From contig JABUFB010000011.1 of assembly GCA_013314775.1 (NCBI GenBank), forward strand, positions 290,634 to 354,633: a stretch of 64,000 nucleotides of DNA, given 5' to 3'. The notes under the pieces are model-generated. The model was not told the origin of the DNA and ran no database searches. It saw nothing but the letters and a program-made list of their open reading frames with translations. A program made the translations under genes and the position numbers. Source of the DNA: Armatimonadota bacterium (lineage in GTDB: Bacteria > Armatimonadota > Zipacnadia > Zipacnadales > JABUFB01). Of this stretch, positions 1 through 9,248 are shown one piece after another (the stretch's first letter is position 1; the number at the start of each line of letters is the position of its first letter).

Positions 1-1651
1 CCGAAGCCCCTGCTTCGGGCATCGCCAGTTTGCGCAGGGCGTCGAGACAGACGGCGATCAGTTCGGTGTCCGCTGCCCCGAGCAGCGGCGTAAGGGCTTC
101 GAGAGAAGCAGAAACTGGAATGCGTGAGAGCACCGCGATCGCACGGAAACGCAGGGCATCCTGATCCGAGCCTAGCAGACGGGACACCGGCTTCACCGCA
201 GCCTCGCCCAGGGAGGCCAGAGCATCCTGAGACGCGGCGACCAGCGCGGGGTCGTCCTCCTCCATCACTTCAATGAGCGGGCCGCATGCCGACGCTCCGG
301 CTGTCTCCACGAGCAGGGGCGCGGCTGCGGCGCGGTGCACCGCGTCCACCGGGTACTCGCCGCGCCACATTGCCGATGCCAGCGCCGCGGCCTGCCGGCG
401 GAACACAGCAAATTGCGGATCACCCGAGCCGGCCACTGCGTCGCTAAGGGCCTCGATCGCCTTCTCGCCGTCGCCCCCCGCTGCGAACCCAAGGCCGGAA
501 GCGATCAGCGCTTGCAATCGGCGACGCGCGACCACGGTGTCCGGGTCGGAATCATCAAGCGCAGCCCGCGTGGCCTGGCGACGCAGTTCGAGCCACTCGA
601 AGCGTAAGTGAGGCACGCGTCCGCGCACTTCGAGGCCCAGGAGTGGAACCGTTGCTTTCAAGTCGGCCAGCAACTCTTCGAACTGCTCCTCCGTGCGTAC
701 TGCCTCCTGCACCCGAAGACGCCACAGGAGAGAATCCAGGGGAATGAACCCGGCGGCGGGCCAGTCCACGATTGCAGCCAGTAGAGCGCGCCTTTCCGCG
801 GACGCCCCCACGCTGATCTCTTCAGACATACTCCCACTGGCGAGGGCTTCCCACTGCAACGGCTCGATCCGCTCGATGCCCGCTGCGCTTGCCCGGGCCG
901 AGATACTGCGCATGGCGGCCACGAGACGGTGCAGGTTTCCGCGAGCGCGGGCCGAGGCCATCGGGACGACCGAGGGCGCGAAAGGAGTCAGGCCTCGAGC
1001 GGCAGAGGCCAGCACGCGCTCCACCACCGCGTCTGCCGGTTCGCTCATAGGGAAGTAGACAAGTCCGGCATGTGACACAGCATCGAGGGACGGATCCAGG
1101 TGTTGGGGCCTCAGTTCGACGATGAGAAGCGTGTGGCGCCAGTTCCGCTGCGCCGCGTGCACCAGTGCGATCGCCGCGTCGACAAGCGTGCTGTCCGGGG
1201 CTCCGTCCACACAGGCTTCCAGGCCTGACAGGCCGAGCACGAAGCCACGCTCTGTCGAAGCCACGGTAGCGTCGGCGACGCTGAATAGCTCAAGGAGTGC
1301 GTCGATCCCCGACGTCGCAGGTACCGGAATTGCTCGAAGGTCCGGGTTCAGCTCAAAGAGCCGATCCGTGCCGTGGCTTACCAGCGCGTGGAGTGAGAAG
1401 TAACGGTCGAGGTGCAGATGCAGACCCGGGTCACCCCCGAGTCTCGCCGCCTGGATCAGTGACCCCAGCAGCCACGTCTTGCCACGCCCTGCATCGGCAA
1501 CCAGAGCCATGGGCGTGCAGAAGCCGCCCCGAGCACGGGCCAGCGCCTGGTCAAAATGCCCGCACTCCACCGGCCAGAGCAACTCAGCCACGTCACGGCT
1601 GAGCTGTCCGGCGGCCTCGCCCGGGTTGCGGTACTCCCTGTCTGCCGACAT
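1..1651 (-). CDS. P-loop NTPase with C-terminal helical (HEAT-like) repeats, partial at left edge
   Basis: Reading the minus strand from ATG at 1649-1651 gives about 550 codons without a stop, running off the left edge, so the gene is 3'-truncated by the window. An in-frame TGA lies 18 bases upstream of the ATG, so this is the first possible start. Near residue 50 there is a P-loop, ADAGRGKTWLLG, a Walker A variant with Ala in the first position. The C-terminal 200 residues are Ala/Leu-rich paired helices resembling HEAT repeats (for example LVAASQDALASLGEAAVKPV). The layout suggests a signalling NTPase of the STAND or AAA type, but I see no family-specific motif. It is divergent from the sialidase gene to the right. 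The function is unknown. Confidence 0.8.
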   Translation of the reverse strand, partial: MSADREYRNPGEAAGQLSRDVAELLWPVECGHFDQALARARGGFCTPMALVADAGRGKTWLLGSLIQAARLGGDPGLHLHLDRYFSLHALVSHGTDRLFELNPDLRAIPVPATSGIDALLELFSVADATVASTERGFVLGLSGLEACVDGAPDSTLVDAAIALVHAAQRNWRHTLLIVELRPQHLDPSLDAVSHAGLVYFPMSEPADAVVERVLASAARGLTPFAPSVVPMASARARGNLHRLVAAMRSISARASAAGIERIEPLQWEALASGSMSEEISVGASAERRALLAAIVDWPAAGFIPLDSLLWRLRVQEAVRTEEQFEELLADLKATVPLLGLEVRGRVPHLRFEWLELRRQATRAALDDSDPDTVVARRRLQALIASGLGFAAGGDGEKAIEALSDAVAGSGDPQFAVFRRQAAALASAMWRGEYPVDAVHRAAAAPLLVETAGASACGPLIEVMEEDDPALVAASQDALASLGEAAVKPVSRLLGSDQDALRFRAIAVLSRIPVSASLEALTPLLGAADTELIAVCLDALRKLAMPEAGAS

Positions 1652-1946
1652 GTGATCTTGCCCCGAAGGTCATCGACGGAATGGCCTGCCCGGCGCGAAC
1701 GTCCCCCTAGTTGCCTGGAAGGCCCAGCCATGAGTGCGAATCGGGCGGTGGGTGGAAATAGACTCACTCGGCCACCCAATGACATTGAGACTAGTCAATA
1801 TTTTATCAAGAAATGCTCAAGTTGCGCAACATCTGTAGTGCAAAACATACCGGCTAAGGTGGCGGGCGTCAGAAACTCTATGGAGGACTGCCGCGCACCA
1901 CGAGAGAAAGGACACCTCTCAGTGGACAGCTGGACGCCCCCGTCGG
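1652..1946. other. divergent intergenic region
   Basis: This roughly 295-base gap separates the minus-strand NTPase from the plus-strand sialidase-like gene. It is locally A/T-rich around 1790-1850 compared with its surroundings, as expected for divergent promoters. I could not fix convincing -35/-10 pairs. I see no RNA gene or repeat in it. Confidence 0.4.
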
Positions 1947-1958
1947 TTGCGCCGGGAG

Positions 1959-3611
1959 ATGGTGATTTTGCGACAATTCATCACCGTTGTCATCTTGCTG
2001 GTTCTTGCATCCTGCCTCGGCGCACAGTCAGTGGACTTTGCGCCCGACCTCAACTCTCTGGATGCCTGGGAGGTCTCCGGTGGCCAATGGACGGCGACTG
2101 ACGGTCTGCTGAAGCAGAGCTCCTGGTGGTACTCGGAGTCCGACTGGGCTTCAACCGCACACGCATTCCTGAAGGAGCCGGTGCTTGCGGACTTTGATGT
2201 GAGCTTCGAGTTCCGGGTTGAGCCCGGCGGTGGCGGAGTGGGTGCCGCCCAGTTTCTTTTCCGTTCCAGTAGCAACAGAGCATACTACCTCATCCAGTTC
2301 AGTAGCAAGGCCGGAGGAGTATATCTGGTCCGGAATGATCCCGGCGTCCATTGGCGCAATATCCGCAGAGCGTCCATGGTGCAGATGCCCAGGGGGGAAT
2401 GGCACCGGATCCGGGTCAAGGCAGAGGGGCCCGGGATCACCATCTGGGTAAATGGGGCCGAAGCTCTTCAGGCGGAAGATGACGCTGCCTTGAGCGGCCG
2501 CATCGGGTTCGGTACCAGCCAGGCCGTCGCCGGCTTCCGGAACATCACTATCAAGGGCACCCGGGGCGAACTTGACACGCCCTGGCAGAACACGGGAGGG
2601 AAGCACATGCCACCTAGTTTCAGGGTCATCTGTGAGGACGCCGGGGCCGGCGGTTACGAGGCATTCCCGGACATCTGCCGATGCGCAAACGGTGACCTGT
2701 TGTGCGTCTTCTATGCCGGGTACGACCACGTTTCGTTTCCCCGAGACGACCTGCCAAAGGGCGCGAGGGTCAGTGCGGTCCGATCCACCGACGAGGGCGA
2801 GACCTGGAGTCCAGCCTTCGTGGTTGCGGACACTCCCTGGGACGACCGCGACCCCCACATCGCCTGCCTGAAAGACGGGACGCTGATCTGCAACTGGTTC
2901 ACCTACTACGGGAACTGGCAGCCGCCTGACTCGGACAAGCCGGGCCACTACAAGGAACTCTGGACCTGCTTCTCCACCGACAACGGCCTCACGTGGAGCG
3001 AGCCGCATCTCGTCCCGAACACCGCCGGGCAGTACTGGGGTTGCTCGGCGCCAGTGCGGGAACTGTCCGACGGCACCCTCATCTGGCCCATCTACCGCGA
3101 ATACCAGCAGCCTTTGCGCAACTGGACCGCGGTGATGCATTCCAGCGACGGTGGCAAGACCTGGACCGATCCTGTGTGGGTAGACGAGACCAATGACGAC
3201 AATGACGAGCCGGATATCTGCGAAATGCCCGATGGCCGTCTCCTGTGCGTCATGCGGGCAAACCCCGGCGACAGCATGTGGTACTCGTGGTCTGAGGACA
3301 AGGGCAGGACGTGGACACGCTCCGAGAAAATCGGGTTTCCGGGGCATGCGCCGTACCTGTTTCTCACCAGCAAGGACATACTGCTCCTCGGGCATCGCCT
3401 GCCCAATACGGCCCTCAACTACAGTCTGGACTACGGCAGAACCTGGAGTCCGTCCATGCAGGTGGATGCCACCATTGGCTCTTACCCGAGCATGGTGGAG
3501 TTGAAAGACGGGACGATCCTCTTCGTCTACTACGAGGAGGGACCGGGCTCATCCATCCGGGCCCAGAAACTCTGGGCCACAAAGGACGGCGTCGAGCAGC
3601 TGGAGTGGTGA
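1959..3611 (+). CDS. secreted LamG-like plus sialidase (BNR) family protein
   Basis: About 550 residues. A signal peptide ends near LVLASCLGAQS; the Cys could act as a lipobox cysteine. The first 200 residues form a concanavalin-like (LamG/DUF1080-type) beta-sandwich with WEVSGGQW and FRVEPGGGGVG. The rest is a beta-propeller with five Asp-box motifs (S-x-D-x-G-x-T-W): STDEGETW, STDNGLTW, SSDGGKTW, SEDKGRTW and SLDYGRTW. Asp-boxes mark sialidases and related BNR glycoside-binding propellers. It probably acts on or binds extracellular glycans. The start is uncertain. ATG 1959 abuts a GGGAG, while TTG 1968 lies 9 bases after that GGGAG and gives a tidier signal peptide. TTG 1947 is also open. 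Exact substrate cannot be assigned. Confidence 0.88.
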   Translation: MVILRQFITVVILLVLASCLGAQSVDFAPDLNSLDAWEVSGGQWTATDGLLKQSSWWYSESDWASTAHAFLKEPVLADFDVSFEFRVEPGGGGVGAAQFLFRSSSNRAYYLIQFSSKAGGVYLVRNDPGVHWRNIRRASMVQMPRGEWHRIRVKAEGPGITIWVNGAEALQAEDDAALSGRIGFGTSQAVAGFRNITIKGTRGELDTPWQNTGGKHMPPSFRVICEDAGAGGYEAFPDICRCANGDLLCVFYAGYDHVSFPRDDLPKGARVSAVRSTDEGETWSPAFVVADTPWDDRDPHIACLKDGTLICNWFTYYGNWQPPDSDKPGHYKELWTCFSTDNGLTWSEPHLVPNTAGQYWGCSAPVRELSDGTLIWPIYREYQQPLRNWTAVMHSSDGGKTWTDPVWVDETNDDNDEPDICEMPDGRLLCVMRANPGDSMWYSWSEDKGRTWTRSEKIGFPGHAPYLFLTSKDILLLGHRLPNTALNYSLDYGRTWSPSMQVDATIGSYPSMVELKDGTILFVYYEEGPGSSIRAQKLWATKDGVEQLEW

Positions 3612-3730
3612 GTGGGGACAAAAACCCCTGAATCGTGAAAGGAGTGCGGCGACGGGCGCCGAATCACTAACTGGCGCGGGAACTCCGCGATGCGATTCCG
3701 AAAGCATAAAGAGCAGGGGGCGTTCACATT

Positions 3731-4831
3731 ATGCGCAGGAACAGGCTCTTGTCCTTTGCTGTCGTCATCGCCGTGGTCCTTGGCATCATCGCACCGGAAG
3801 CCTTGGCCCAGCCCGAGCGGAGGCCCAGACTCAGGGCCGTGAAGGGGGTCGTGCTCGTAGGCGAGCTCGACGACCACAACCTGGCACAGGTGAAGCGGGC
3901 GCTGGCAAGCATCAAACTCGCCTTCGCCTTGAAGGGAAGCGCCGGTCCGGGCTGGGGTATGAACCTGGTACTTCGGCAGTGCGCCGATGAGGAAATTCCC
4001 GAACTGGTGAAGCAGTACAACACACGTGACGTGGCTTTCGTGCTGCCCATCACCCAGCGCACCATCGAGGCCCTGCAATCAAGGAATCCCCGTGAGGCCG
4101 GTTTTATGGTGCAGGTGCCGAAGCAACACATGTCGGCTCTTCAGAAGATCGCTGCAAAGGCCCCGCCCGGCGAGAAGATTCAGACGATTGACCTTACCAA
4201 AGAGGATTGGCAACCCTTGGTGGCTCCGCCGGAAGTCGGCTGGACGCTGCCTGGCGGGGGCGTCATCCAGTTCGCCGCAGACCGCGCCGGAGCGTCCTCT
4301 GATTTCGCTTCGAGCCTGCCCATCGGTTTCACCGACAACCCCTATGCCACATTCATCAACCCCGGTACGGGGCAGAAGATCCCGGGGGCCATCGGCCCAT
4401 TCCTGCCCATGGCCTCGGTATCGGGGATCATTGCCGGGCTTATGACTATCGTTGAGAACACGAGTTGGGAGGAGTTCTCCACAGGCATGAGTGACCTGTG
4501 GGACGCTATTGTCGGCGAAGAGGGACAGGATCGCTCGTGGGACGAGATCCTGTGCGATGTCATCGGGGCCCTGGTCAATATGGGCGGCAATATGTGGGAC
4601 AGCGACGGCAAGTTCGATGACTATGCCACCATGATCACTGAGGGCTGGAACGATTTCGTCGACTTCTTCAACAACGATGTCCTGCCGTTCTTCGGGACCT
4701 GGTTCCAGGACGACTTCAGCAATCCCGACCTCTTCGGCTTCAGGCCGGACGAGGAGTTCGACCTCTTCGATCAGGGCCGCATTTTTGACTTCCTGATAAG
4801 GCCCAAGCCATGGGAAGTAGCTCTGGAGTGA
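3731..4831 (+). CDS. uncharacterised secreted protein
   Basis: 366 residues. A clear signal peptide has a basic start (MRRNR), a hydrophobic stretch and an ALA-Q cleavage site near residue 26. The mature protein has an alpha/beta N-terminal part (about 40-160), including DVAFVLPITQRTIEAL. It is followed by a Pro/Gly-rich segment and an acidic, Trp/Phe/Asp-rich C-terminal half (WDAIVGEEGQDRSWDEIL). I recognise no family. A GC-rich hairpin follows the stop, so it is probably a single-gene unit or the end of a unit starting at 1959. No catalytic motif is evident. Confidence 0.8.
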   Translation: MRRNRLLSFAVVIAVVLGIIAPEALAQPERRPRLRAVKGVVLVGELDDHNLAQVKRALASIKLAFALKGSAGPGWGMNLVLRQCADEEIPELVKQYNTRDVAFVLPITQRTIEALQSRNPREAGFMVQVPKQHMSALQKIAAKAPPGEKIQTIDLTKEDWQPLVAPPEVGWTLPGGGVIQFAADRAGASSDFASSLPIGFTDNPYATFINPGTGQKIPGAIGPFLPMASVSGIIAGLMTIVENTSWEEFSTGMSDLWDAIVGEEGQDRSWDEILCDVIGALVNMGGNMWDSDGKFDDYATMITEGWNDFVDFFNNDVLPFFGTWFQDDFSNPDLFGFRPDEEFDLFDQGRIFDFLIRPKPWEVALE

Positions 4832-4852
4832 CGGCAGGGCGAGGTGAGCGCG

Positions 4853-4883
4853 GAAGCTCGGGCCGGGACCAGGCCCGAGCTTC
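4853..4883 (+). terminator. intrinsic terminator-like hairpin
   Basis: A perfect 12-bp stem (GAAGCTCGGGCC / GGCCCGAGCTTC) with a 7-base loop sits 21 bases after the stop of the secreted protein gene. The T-tract after it is weak (TTCATG), so this is a probable rather than classical terminator. Confidence 0.65.
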
Positions 4884-5064
4884 TTCATGACTCCGGGACG
4901 TCCTTCGGGTCACTCCGGCAAGATCGCCACTGCCCTCGCCGCGACCACGTTCAGCGCCAAATCCCATCCACGCGCCGATGAGTCTCAGACCGACCTGTCA
5001 GCAGGGATTCGCCCCTGTGGCGTCGAAACACCCGCCATTCAGTTGAGCATGGGAAAGGCGCCAC

Positions 5065-5961
5065 ATGGTACCAGGCACGTTCACGCTGACAGTCCTCAAC
5101 ATACCGGACATCGACCGCGGTGTGGGGTTGGCGATCATCCTCCAGACCCCCTGCGGCCGCACTGTCCTCTACGACACGGGGACAGGATACCCCCAGGGCG
5201 ACGGCTGGCAGGGCGACTGCAATACCGGTCGGGACCAGATCGCCCCCTTCCTGGCAGCGCGGGGCATCGAGGCCCTCGACGCAGTGATCATCAGCCACGC
5301 TCACTACGATCATTTCGGCGGGCTGCTCTGGTTGGCGGACCGGGTGCCCATCAACCTGCTGATCGATTCAGGCTACGATTTCACGGGCCCGCGCGACACT
5401 CACTACAACCGGGAGCTTGCCGACTACACGGACCTGCGCGAAGGATTTCGGCAACGCCCGGGCGCGTACCGTGCAGTGCTCGCGGGCGATAGGCTGGAAC
5501 TGGATGATGAGCTTCAGATTGAGGTCATCGCGCCACCGGCGGGGTACTTCCACGAGTCCCATCCCGAGACACGGCCGGCGCAGAACCCGCCAGCTCATTA
5601 CATGCTCAACAGCAATTCGCTCATGTTGCGCATCCGTCACGGGGACCTGATATTCCTCCTGCCGGGCGACATCGAGAAAGACGATCAGGCGCGGTTCTTG
5701 ATCCCTTCCGTCCCGCCGGGCACGCTGGCGTGCGACCTGCTGGTCGCCCCCGGACATGGGCTGCACACCGCGCCGGAGTTCGTGGAAGCCACCCGACCGA
5801 AAGTCACCATAGTCAGCCTCTTCCGGCGCTGGATCGGCAGCTGCACCGCGCTCGATGGCTTCCGCAGAGTGGGTTCCCAGGTGTTCGTCACCGGCCTGAA
5901 TGGCACGGTGAACGTGATCTCAGACGGGCAATCAATGCGGGTGGAGACGGAGACCAGGTGA
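5065..5961 (+). CDS. MBL-fold metallo-hydrolase (ComEC/Rec2-like lactamase_B)
   Basis: 298 residues with the metal-binding motif HAHYDH in IISHAHYDHFGG near residue 76. Further ligands are likely in LLPGDIEKDD (Asp) and VAPGHGLH (His). This is the metallo-beta-lactamase fold with two metals. The arrangement, with LPGDI and APGHG, resembles the cytosolic lactamase_B domain of ComEC-type proteins, here free-standing. No signal peptide is seen, so it is probably cytosolic. The next gene follows after 41 bases and may be co-transcribed. The substrate is unknown. Confidence 0.88.
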   Translation: MVPGTFTLTVLNIPDIDRGVGLAIILQTPCGRTVLYDTGTGYPQGDGWQGDCNTGRDQIAPFLAARGIEALDAVIISHAHYDHFGGLLWLADRVPINLLIDSGYDFTGPRDTHYNRELADYTDLREGFRQRPGAYRAVLAGDRLELDDELQIEVIAPPAGYFHESHPETRPAQNPPAHYMLNSNSLMLRIRHGDLIFLLPGDIEKDDQARFLIPSVPPGTLACDLLVAPGHGLHTAPEFVEATRPKVTIVSLFRRWIGSCTALDGFRRVGSQVFVTGLNGTVNVISDGQSMRVETETR

Positions 5962-6002
5962 TTAATGCACCAACACAGCGTGTCCCCGAAGGGAGGCACA
6001 CC

Positions 6003-8255
6003 ATGCGTTTGGCGGCGCTCCTCCTCGTCCTGACTTGCGCCACGCTTTTCGCTGAGGACCTCACGCGGGTAGACTTCGAGACCGCGCCTGAGACCGATCT
6101 GTTCACTCACACCTGGGGCGACAAGCCGGTGGAGGTTCTCCACAACGGCCGGATCGCCGATGGCGGCTTGGACGGCCCAGCGGCGAACCTCAAGCTGCAG
6201 TTCGGACCGGAAACACCCAATAAGCTGTCCTACTGGAACGTGGACCTACCGGATGCAGTCCCGATTTTCGAAGGCCTCCGCGAGATCTCCTTCCGGGTGC
6301 GCACCAATGTCCCGGTGAGCATCAAGATCCCCATCAGCCCTTTCGGGTTCATCTACCACGGTCCCGGCGTACAGCCATCCGAAGAGTGGCAGACAGTAGG
6401 GCTGACCGGCGTCTACGACCAACTCATGGCCTGGTGCGCCCGCGGCAATAAGGACGGCAATCAGGGCTTCGTGCCCGCAGTGATCGTGGCCATCAGCACC
6501 GCGCCGGACGTGCTCGCCGATGTGACCGTGGACGACGTCACGGTCTCGGGTGTCGACGGCACGCGAGAGCGAATGGGCGCGGAACTCAAAGCGCGGCGGT
6601 TCCGCAGGGTGCGCGCAAGCGTAGTCACCCTCCCGTGGAGCGACCAGGGCCGCAGCCTTGAGACCGTCCTCGACCGTCTCGATGAAGCGGCGCTGGCGGG
6701 GTCCGACATCGTCTGCCTGCCCATGGAGTGCGTAAAGACTGAGGGTGAGCCAATCCCGGGGCCGATTACCGATGCCATCGCGGCGAAAGCCCGCGAGCAT
6801 TCCATGTACGTCATCGGGAACATCCGGGAGCGCGAAGAAGACCGCGTGTATGTAACCAGCTTCCTGTGCGACCGTAAGGGCGAGATTATCGGCAAGTACC
6901 GCAAGAGTCACAAGATGCCCGACGAGGATATGGACCTGGGCGATGACCTTCCGGTGTTCGACACCGACATCGGGAAGGTGGCCATGCGCGTCGGCAGCGA
7001 CCGCTACTTCGCTGACATCGACCACGTCTATACGGTCAAAGGCGCTCGCATGATCTTCTGGAGCCAGATGCCCGAACCCGTAGAAGACGAGTACCTGCAG
7101 GACTTCCCCAGCCAGGGCCGAGCGCAGGACTACAATGTTTTCATCGCCTGTGCGCGATACTCGCGGGATGAACCCGGCTGGATCACCAACTTCTTCCCGC
7201 CGTACCGTGGCTGTCCCATTGGGCGCTCGTATATCATCAACCGCGAGGGCCAGCGCATCGCCAGCACTACCCGCAAGGGCACTGTGGCGACCGCTGTGAT
7301 CCCGGCCGGCGAACTTCAGGGCGCCGGGCGCGGCCGGAATACGAACCCGGCCTTCAGCGTTCTCACCGAACCCGTCCAGATGCCGGAACCCCGCGAGTGG
7401 GCAAAGCGGAAAATCCGCGTGACCTGTATCGAGAACCACGTGGGCTTCGAAGACCTGCTCAACAAGCTGGACCAGGCCGGCGCGATGGGCAGCGACCTCG
7501 TCTGCACGTATGAGTTCGTCTGGGTGCCCGTGCATGGCGACGCCCCCACGCCGGAGCGGATCGCGGAACTCGAAGCGACAGCCCGTGAACGCTGCCGGAA
7601 AGTGGCCGAGAAAGCCGACCAGTGGAACATGTACGTGCTGCTGTGCGGCGTCGTCGAGAAGCGCGAGATCAACGAGGGTATCCTCTACGGTCGCGACGGC
7701 CGGGAAGTCGGGCGATACCGCAAGATCGCGACCACCTATCCCGAGCAGGTTCCGGGTACCGAGACGCCCATCCTGGAGACGGATTTCGGCCGCATCGGAG
7801 TGCGCATCTGCGCGGACAACTACATGGTCGAACTCGACCGCTCCTACGGGGTAAAGGGCGCGGACATCATGGTCTTCAGCACCCAGGACTGGGGGCCTGA
7901 CGCCATCCACCGGAACCTGAGGGAAATCTCGCGCTGCATGGACGCCCAGATGTTCCACGTACAGGCCACCCACTCGACGTCGGAGGTCGCACACCGCAGC
8001 ATGATCGTGGACCCATCCGGGAACATCGTGGCCGGCAACCGGTATATGGCCCCCGGACTGGTCTCCGCGGAGATCGACCTGGACAATGATCGCCCGCGCC
8101 GATATGTGCGCAACTGGACGGAACACAAGCCCGGCGGCTACCTGCCCGAGTACCAGTCCACCGAAGTGCCCGAAGTGCGCAATGACCTGAAAGAGACGAT
8201 CCTGCGGCAGCGGCGGCCCGAACTGTACCAGGCGCTCAGAGCGCCGTCCGAATGA
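6003..8255 (+). CDS. secreted tandem carbon-nitrogen hydrolase (nitrilase superfamily), first domain inactive
   Basis: 750 residues from ATG 6003, which follows GAAGGGAGG and begins a signal peptide (MRLAALLLVLTCATLFAED). Residues about 20-195 look like a beta-sandwich. Two nitrilase domains follow, at roughly 202-460 and 468-720. The second has the full Glu-Lys-Cys triad: Glu504 (CTYEF), Lys574 (RYRKI) and Cys603 (RICAD). In the first, Glu242 (PMEC) and the Lys of KYRK are present. The cysteine position is Gly331 (RVGSD), so that copy should be catalytically dead. It probably hydrolyses an amide or nitrile outside the cytosol. Export is unusual for this family. The next gene starts 28 bases later. 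Confidence 0.9.
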   Translation: MRLAALLLVLTCATLFAEDLTRVDFETAPETDLFTHTWGDKPVEVLHNGRIADGGLDGPAANLKLQFGPETPNKLSYWNVDLPDAVPIFEGLREISFRVRTNVPVSIKIPISPFGFIYHGPGVQPSEEWQTVGLTGVYDQLMAWCARGNKDGNQGFVPAVIVAISTAPDVLADVTVDDVTVSGVDGTRERMGAELKARRFRRVRASVVTLPWSDQGRSLETVLDRLDEAALAGSDIVCLPMECVKTEGEPIPGPITDAIAAKAREHSMYVIGNIREREEDRVYVTSFLCDRKGEIIGKYRKSHKMPDEDMDLGDDLPVFDTDIGKVAMRVGSDRYFADIDHVYTVKGARMIFWSQMPEPVEDEYLQDFPSQGRAQDYNVFIACARYSRDEPGWITNFFPPYRGCPIGRSYIINREGQRIASTTRKGTVATAVIPAGELQGAGRGRNTNPAFSVLTEPVQMPEPREWAKRKIRVTCIENHVGFEDLLNKLDQAGAMGSDLVCTYEFVWVPVHGDAPTPERIAELEATARERCRKVAEKADQWNMYVLLCGVVEKREINEGILYGRDGREVGRYRKIATTYPEQVPGTETPILETDFGRIGVRICADNYMVELDRSYGVKGADIMVFSTQDWGPDAIHRNLREISRCMDAQMFHVQATHSTSEVAHRSMIVDPSGNIVAGNRYMAPGLVSAEIDLDNDRPRRYVRNWTEHKPGGYLPEYQSTEVPEVRNDLKETILRQRRPELYQALRAPSE

Positions 8256-8283
8256 TACGCCGGGGAGACGGCGAGGTGAACCG

Positions 8284-9231
8284 ATGAGCGACCTGATACT
8301 GCGCGATACCCCGGAACTCAGGAGCCCGGTGATGATCCTCGGCTTCACGGGTTGGATGAACGGGGGGAACGTCTCCATCGGCACGGTGGATCATCTCGTG
8401 CGTCAGACAAGGGCTCGCAGACTGGCGGAAATCGACCCGCTGGAGTTTTACGTGCTCAACTTCCCGGTGGCAACTCTCCCGACGGTGGGCCAGAGCCCTG
8501 AGCAGAGTGGCTTGTCGGGAATGGAGATCGCCGCGATCTTCCGCCCGCATACGGAGATCGAGGACGGCGTGGTCAAGCGCTTTGTGCCCGAGACCAACGT
8601 GTTCCGCTACTCCACCGAACCCGAACTCATCCTGTTCTACGGCGAGGAGCCCCACATCCGCTGGCGCAGTTACTCAGATTGCGTGATGGAGGTAGCACGG
8701 CGCTTCAATGTGCGGGAGATCTTCTTTGTTGGCAGCGTTGCAGGGCCAGTCCCACACACCCGCGAACCCCGGGTGCGCTGCTCCACCGCACGTGAAGAGT
8801 ACAAGGAGCGATTCGCAGGCCAGGACGTGAGCTTCACCGACTACTCCGGCCCTGCAAGCCTGGTGACCTACCTCACCATTCGTGCGGACGAGATGGGCAT
8901 CCCCCTGCGCAGCATCGTGGTGGATGTGCCCATGTACCCAACGGTGCAGATGAACATCTATCCCCGCAGCATCCTGCGCGTCGTGAGGCTCCTGTCCGAT
9001 CTGTTGAACCTGCGTATCGACGCCTCCAGCCTGGAACAAGCGGTGGACAGTGTGCGAGAGCAGATCGACAAGGTGGTCGCAGGAGACCCGGAACTTCGGC
9101 AACTCGTGGACAGGATGGAGACGGTCTACGATACTGAGGTCGGGGGTGATGATGAGGATCTGCTGCGGCGGCTCCTGGAGGGCATGGGGCCGGACGGGAG
9201 CCCGGATGAGCAACCGCCCGAAGAGGGGTAA
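8284..9231 (+). CDS. PAC2 family protein
   Basis: 315 residues. The start pattern, ILGFTGWMNGGNVSIGTVDHL followed by a long alpha/beta domain with EPHIRW and a conserved VGSVAG segment, fits the PAC2 (proteasome assembly chaperone 2-like, DUF75) family. ATG 8284 is preceded by GAGGTGA. A helical, acidic tail follows after residue 250. In actinobacteria and archaea such proteins are cytosolic and of unclear function; a role in proteasome assembly cannot be inferred here, as no proteasome gene is in view. It is closely downstream of the nitrilase gene and convergent with the next gene. Confidence 0.85.
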   Translation: MSDLILRDTPELRSPVMILGFTGWMNGGNVSIGTVDHLVRQTRARRLAEIDPLEFYVLNFPVATLPTVGQSPEQSGLSGMEIAAIFRPHTEIEDGVVKRFVPETNVFRYSTEPELILFYGEEPHIRWRSYSDCVMEVARRFNVREIFFVGSVAGPVPHTREPRVRCSTAREEYKERFAGQDVSFTDYSGPASLVTYLTIRADEMGIPLRSIVVDVPMYPTVQMNIYPRSILRVVRLLSDLLNLRIDASSLEQAVDSVREQIDKVVAGDPELRQLVDRMETVYDTEVGGDDEDLLRRLLEGMGPDGSPDEQPPEEG

Positions 9232-9248
9232 CAGGGATCCTCGGGCAA

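Noticed and set aside
2151..3395. 414-residue open frame on the minus strand inside the sialidase gene
   Set aside because: It mirrors the plus-strand Asp-box gene; its sequence has no domain and an Arg/Pro/Val-biased composition typical of antisense frames in high-G+C DNA.
6246..8384. 712-residue minus-strand open frame opposite the nitrilase gene
   Set aside because: The plus-strand frame has clear nitrilase motifs and a signal peptide. The minus frame has none and shows shadow-type composition.
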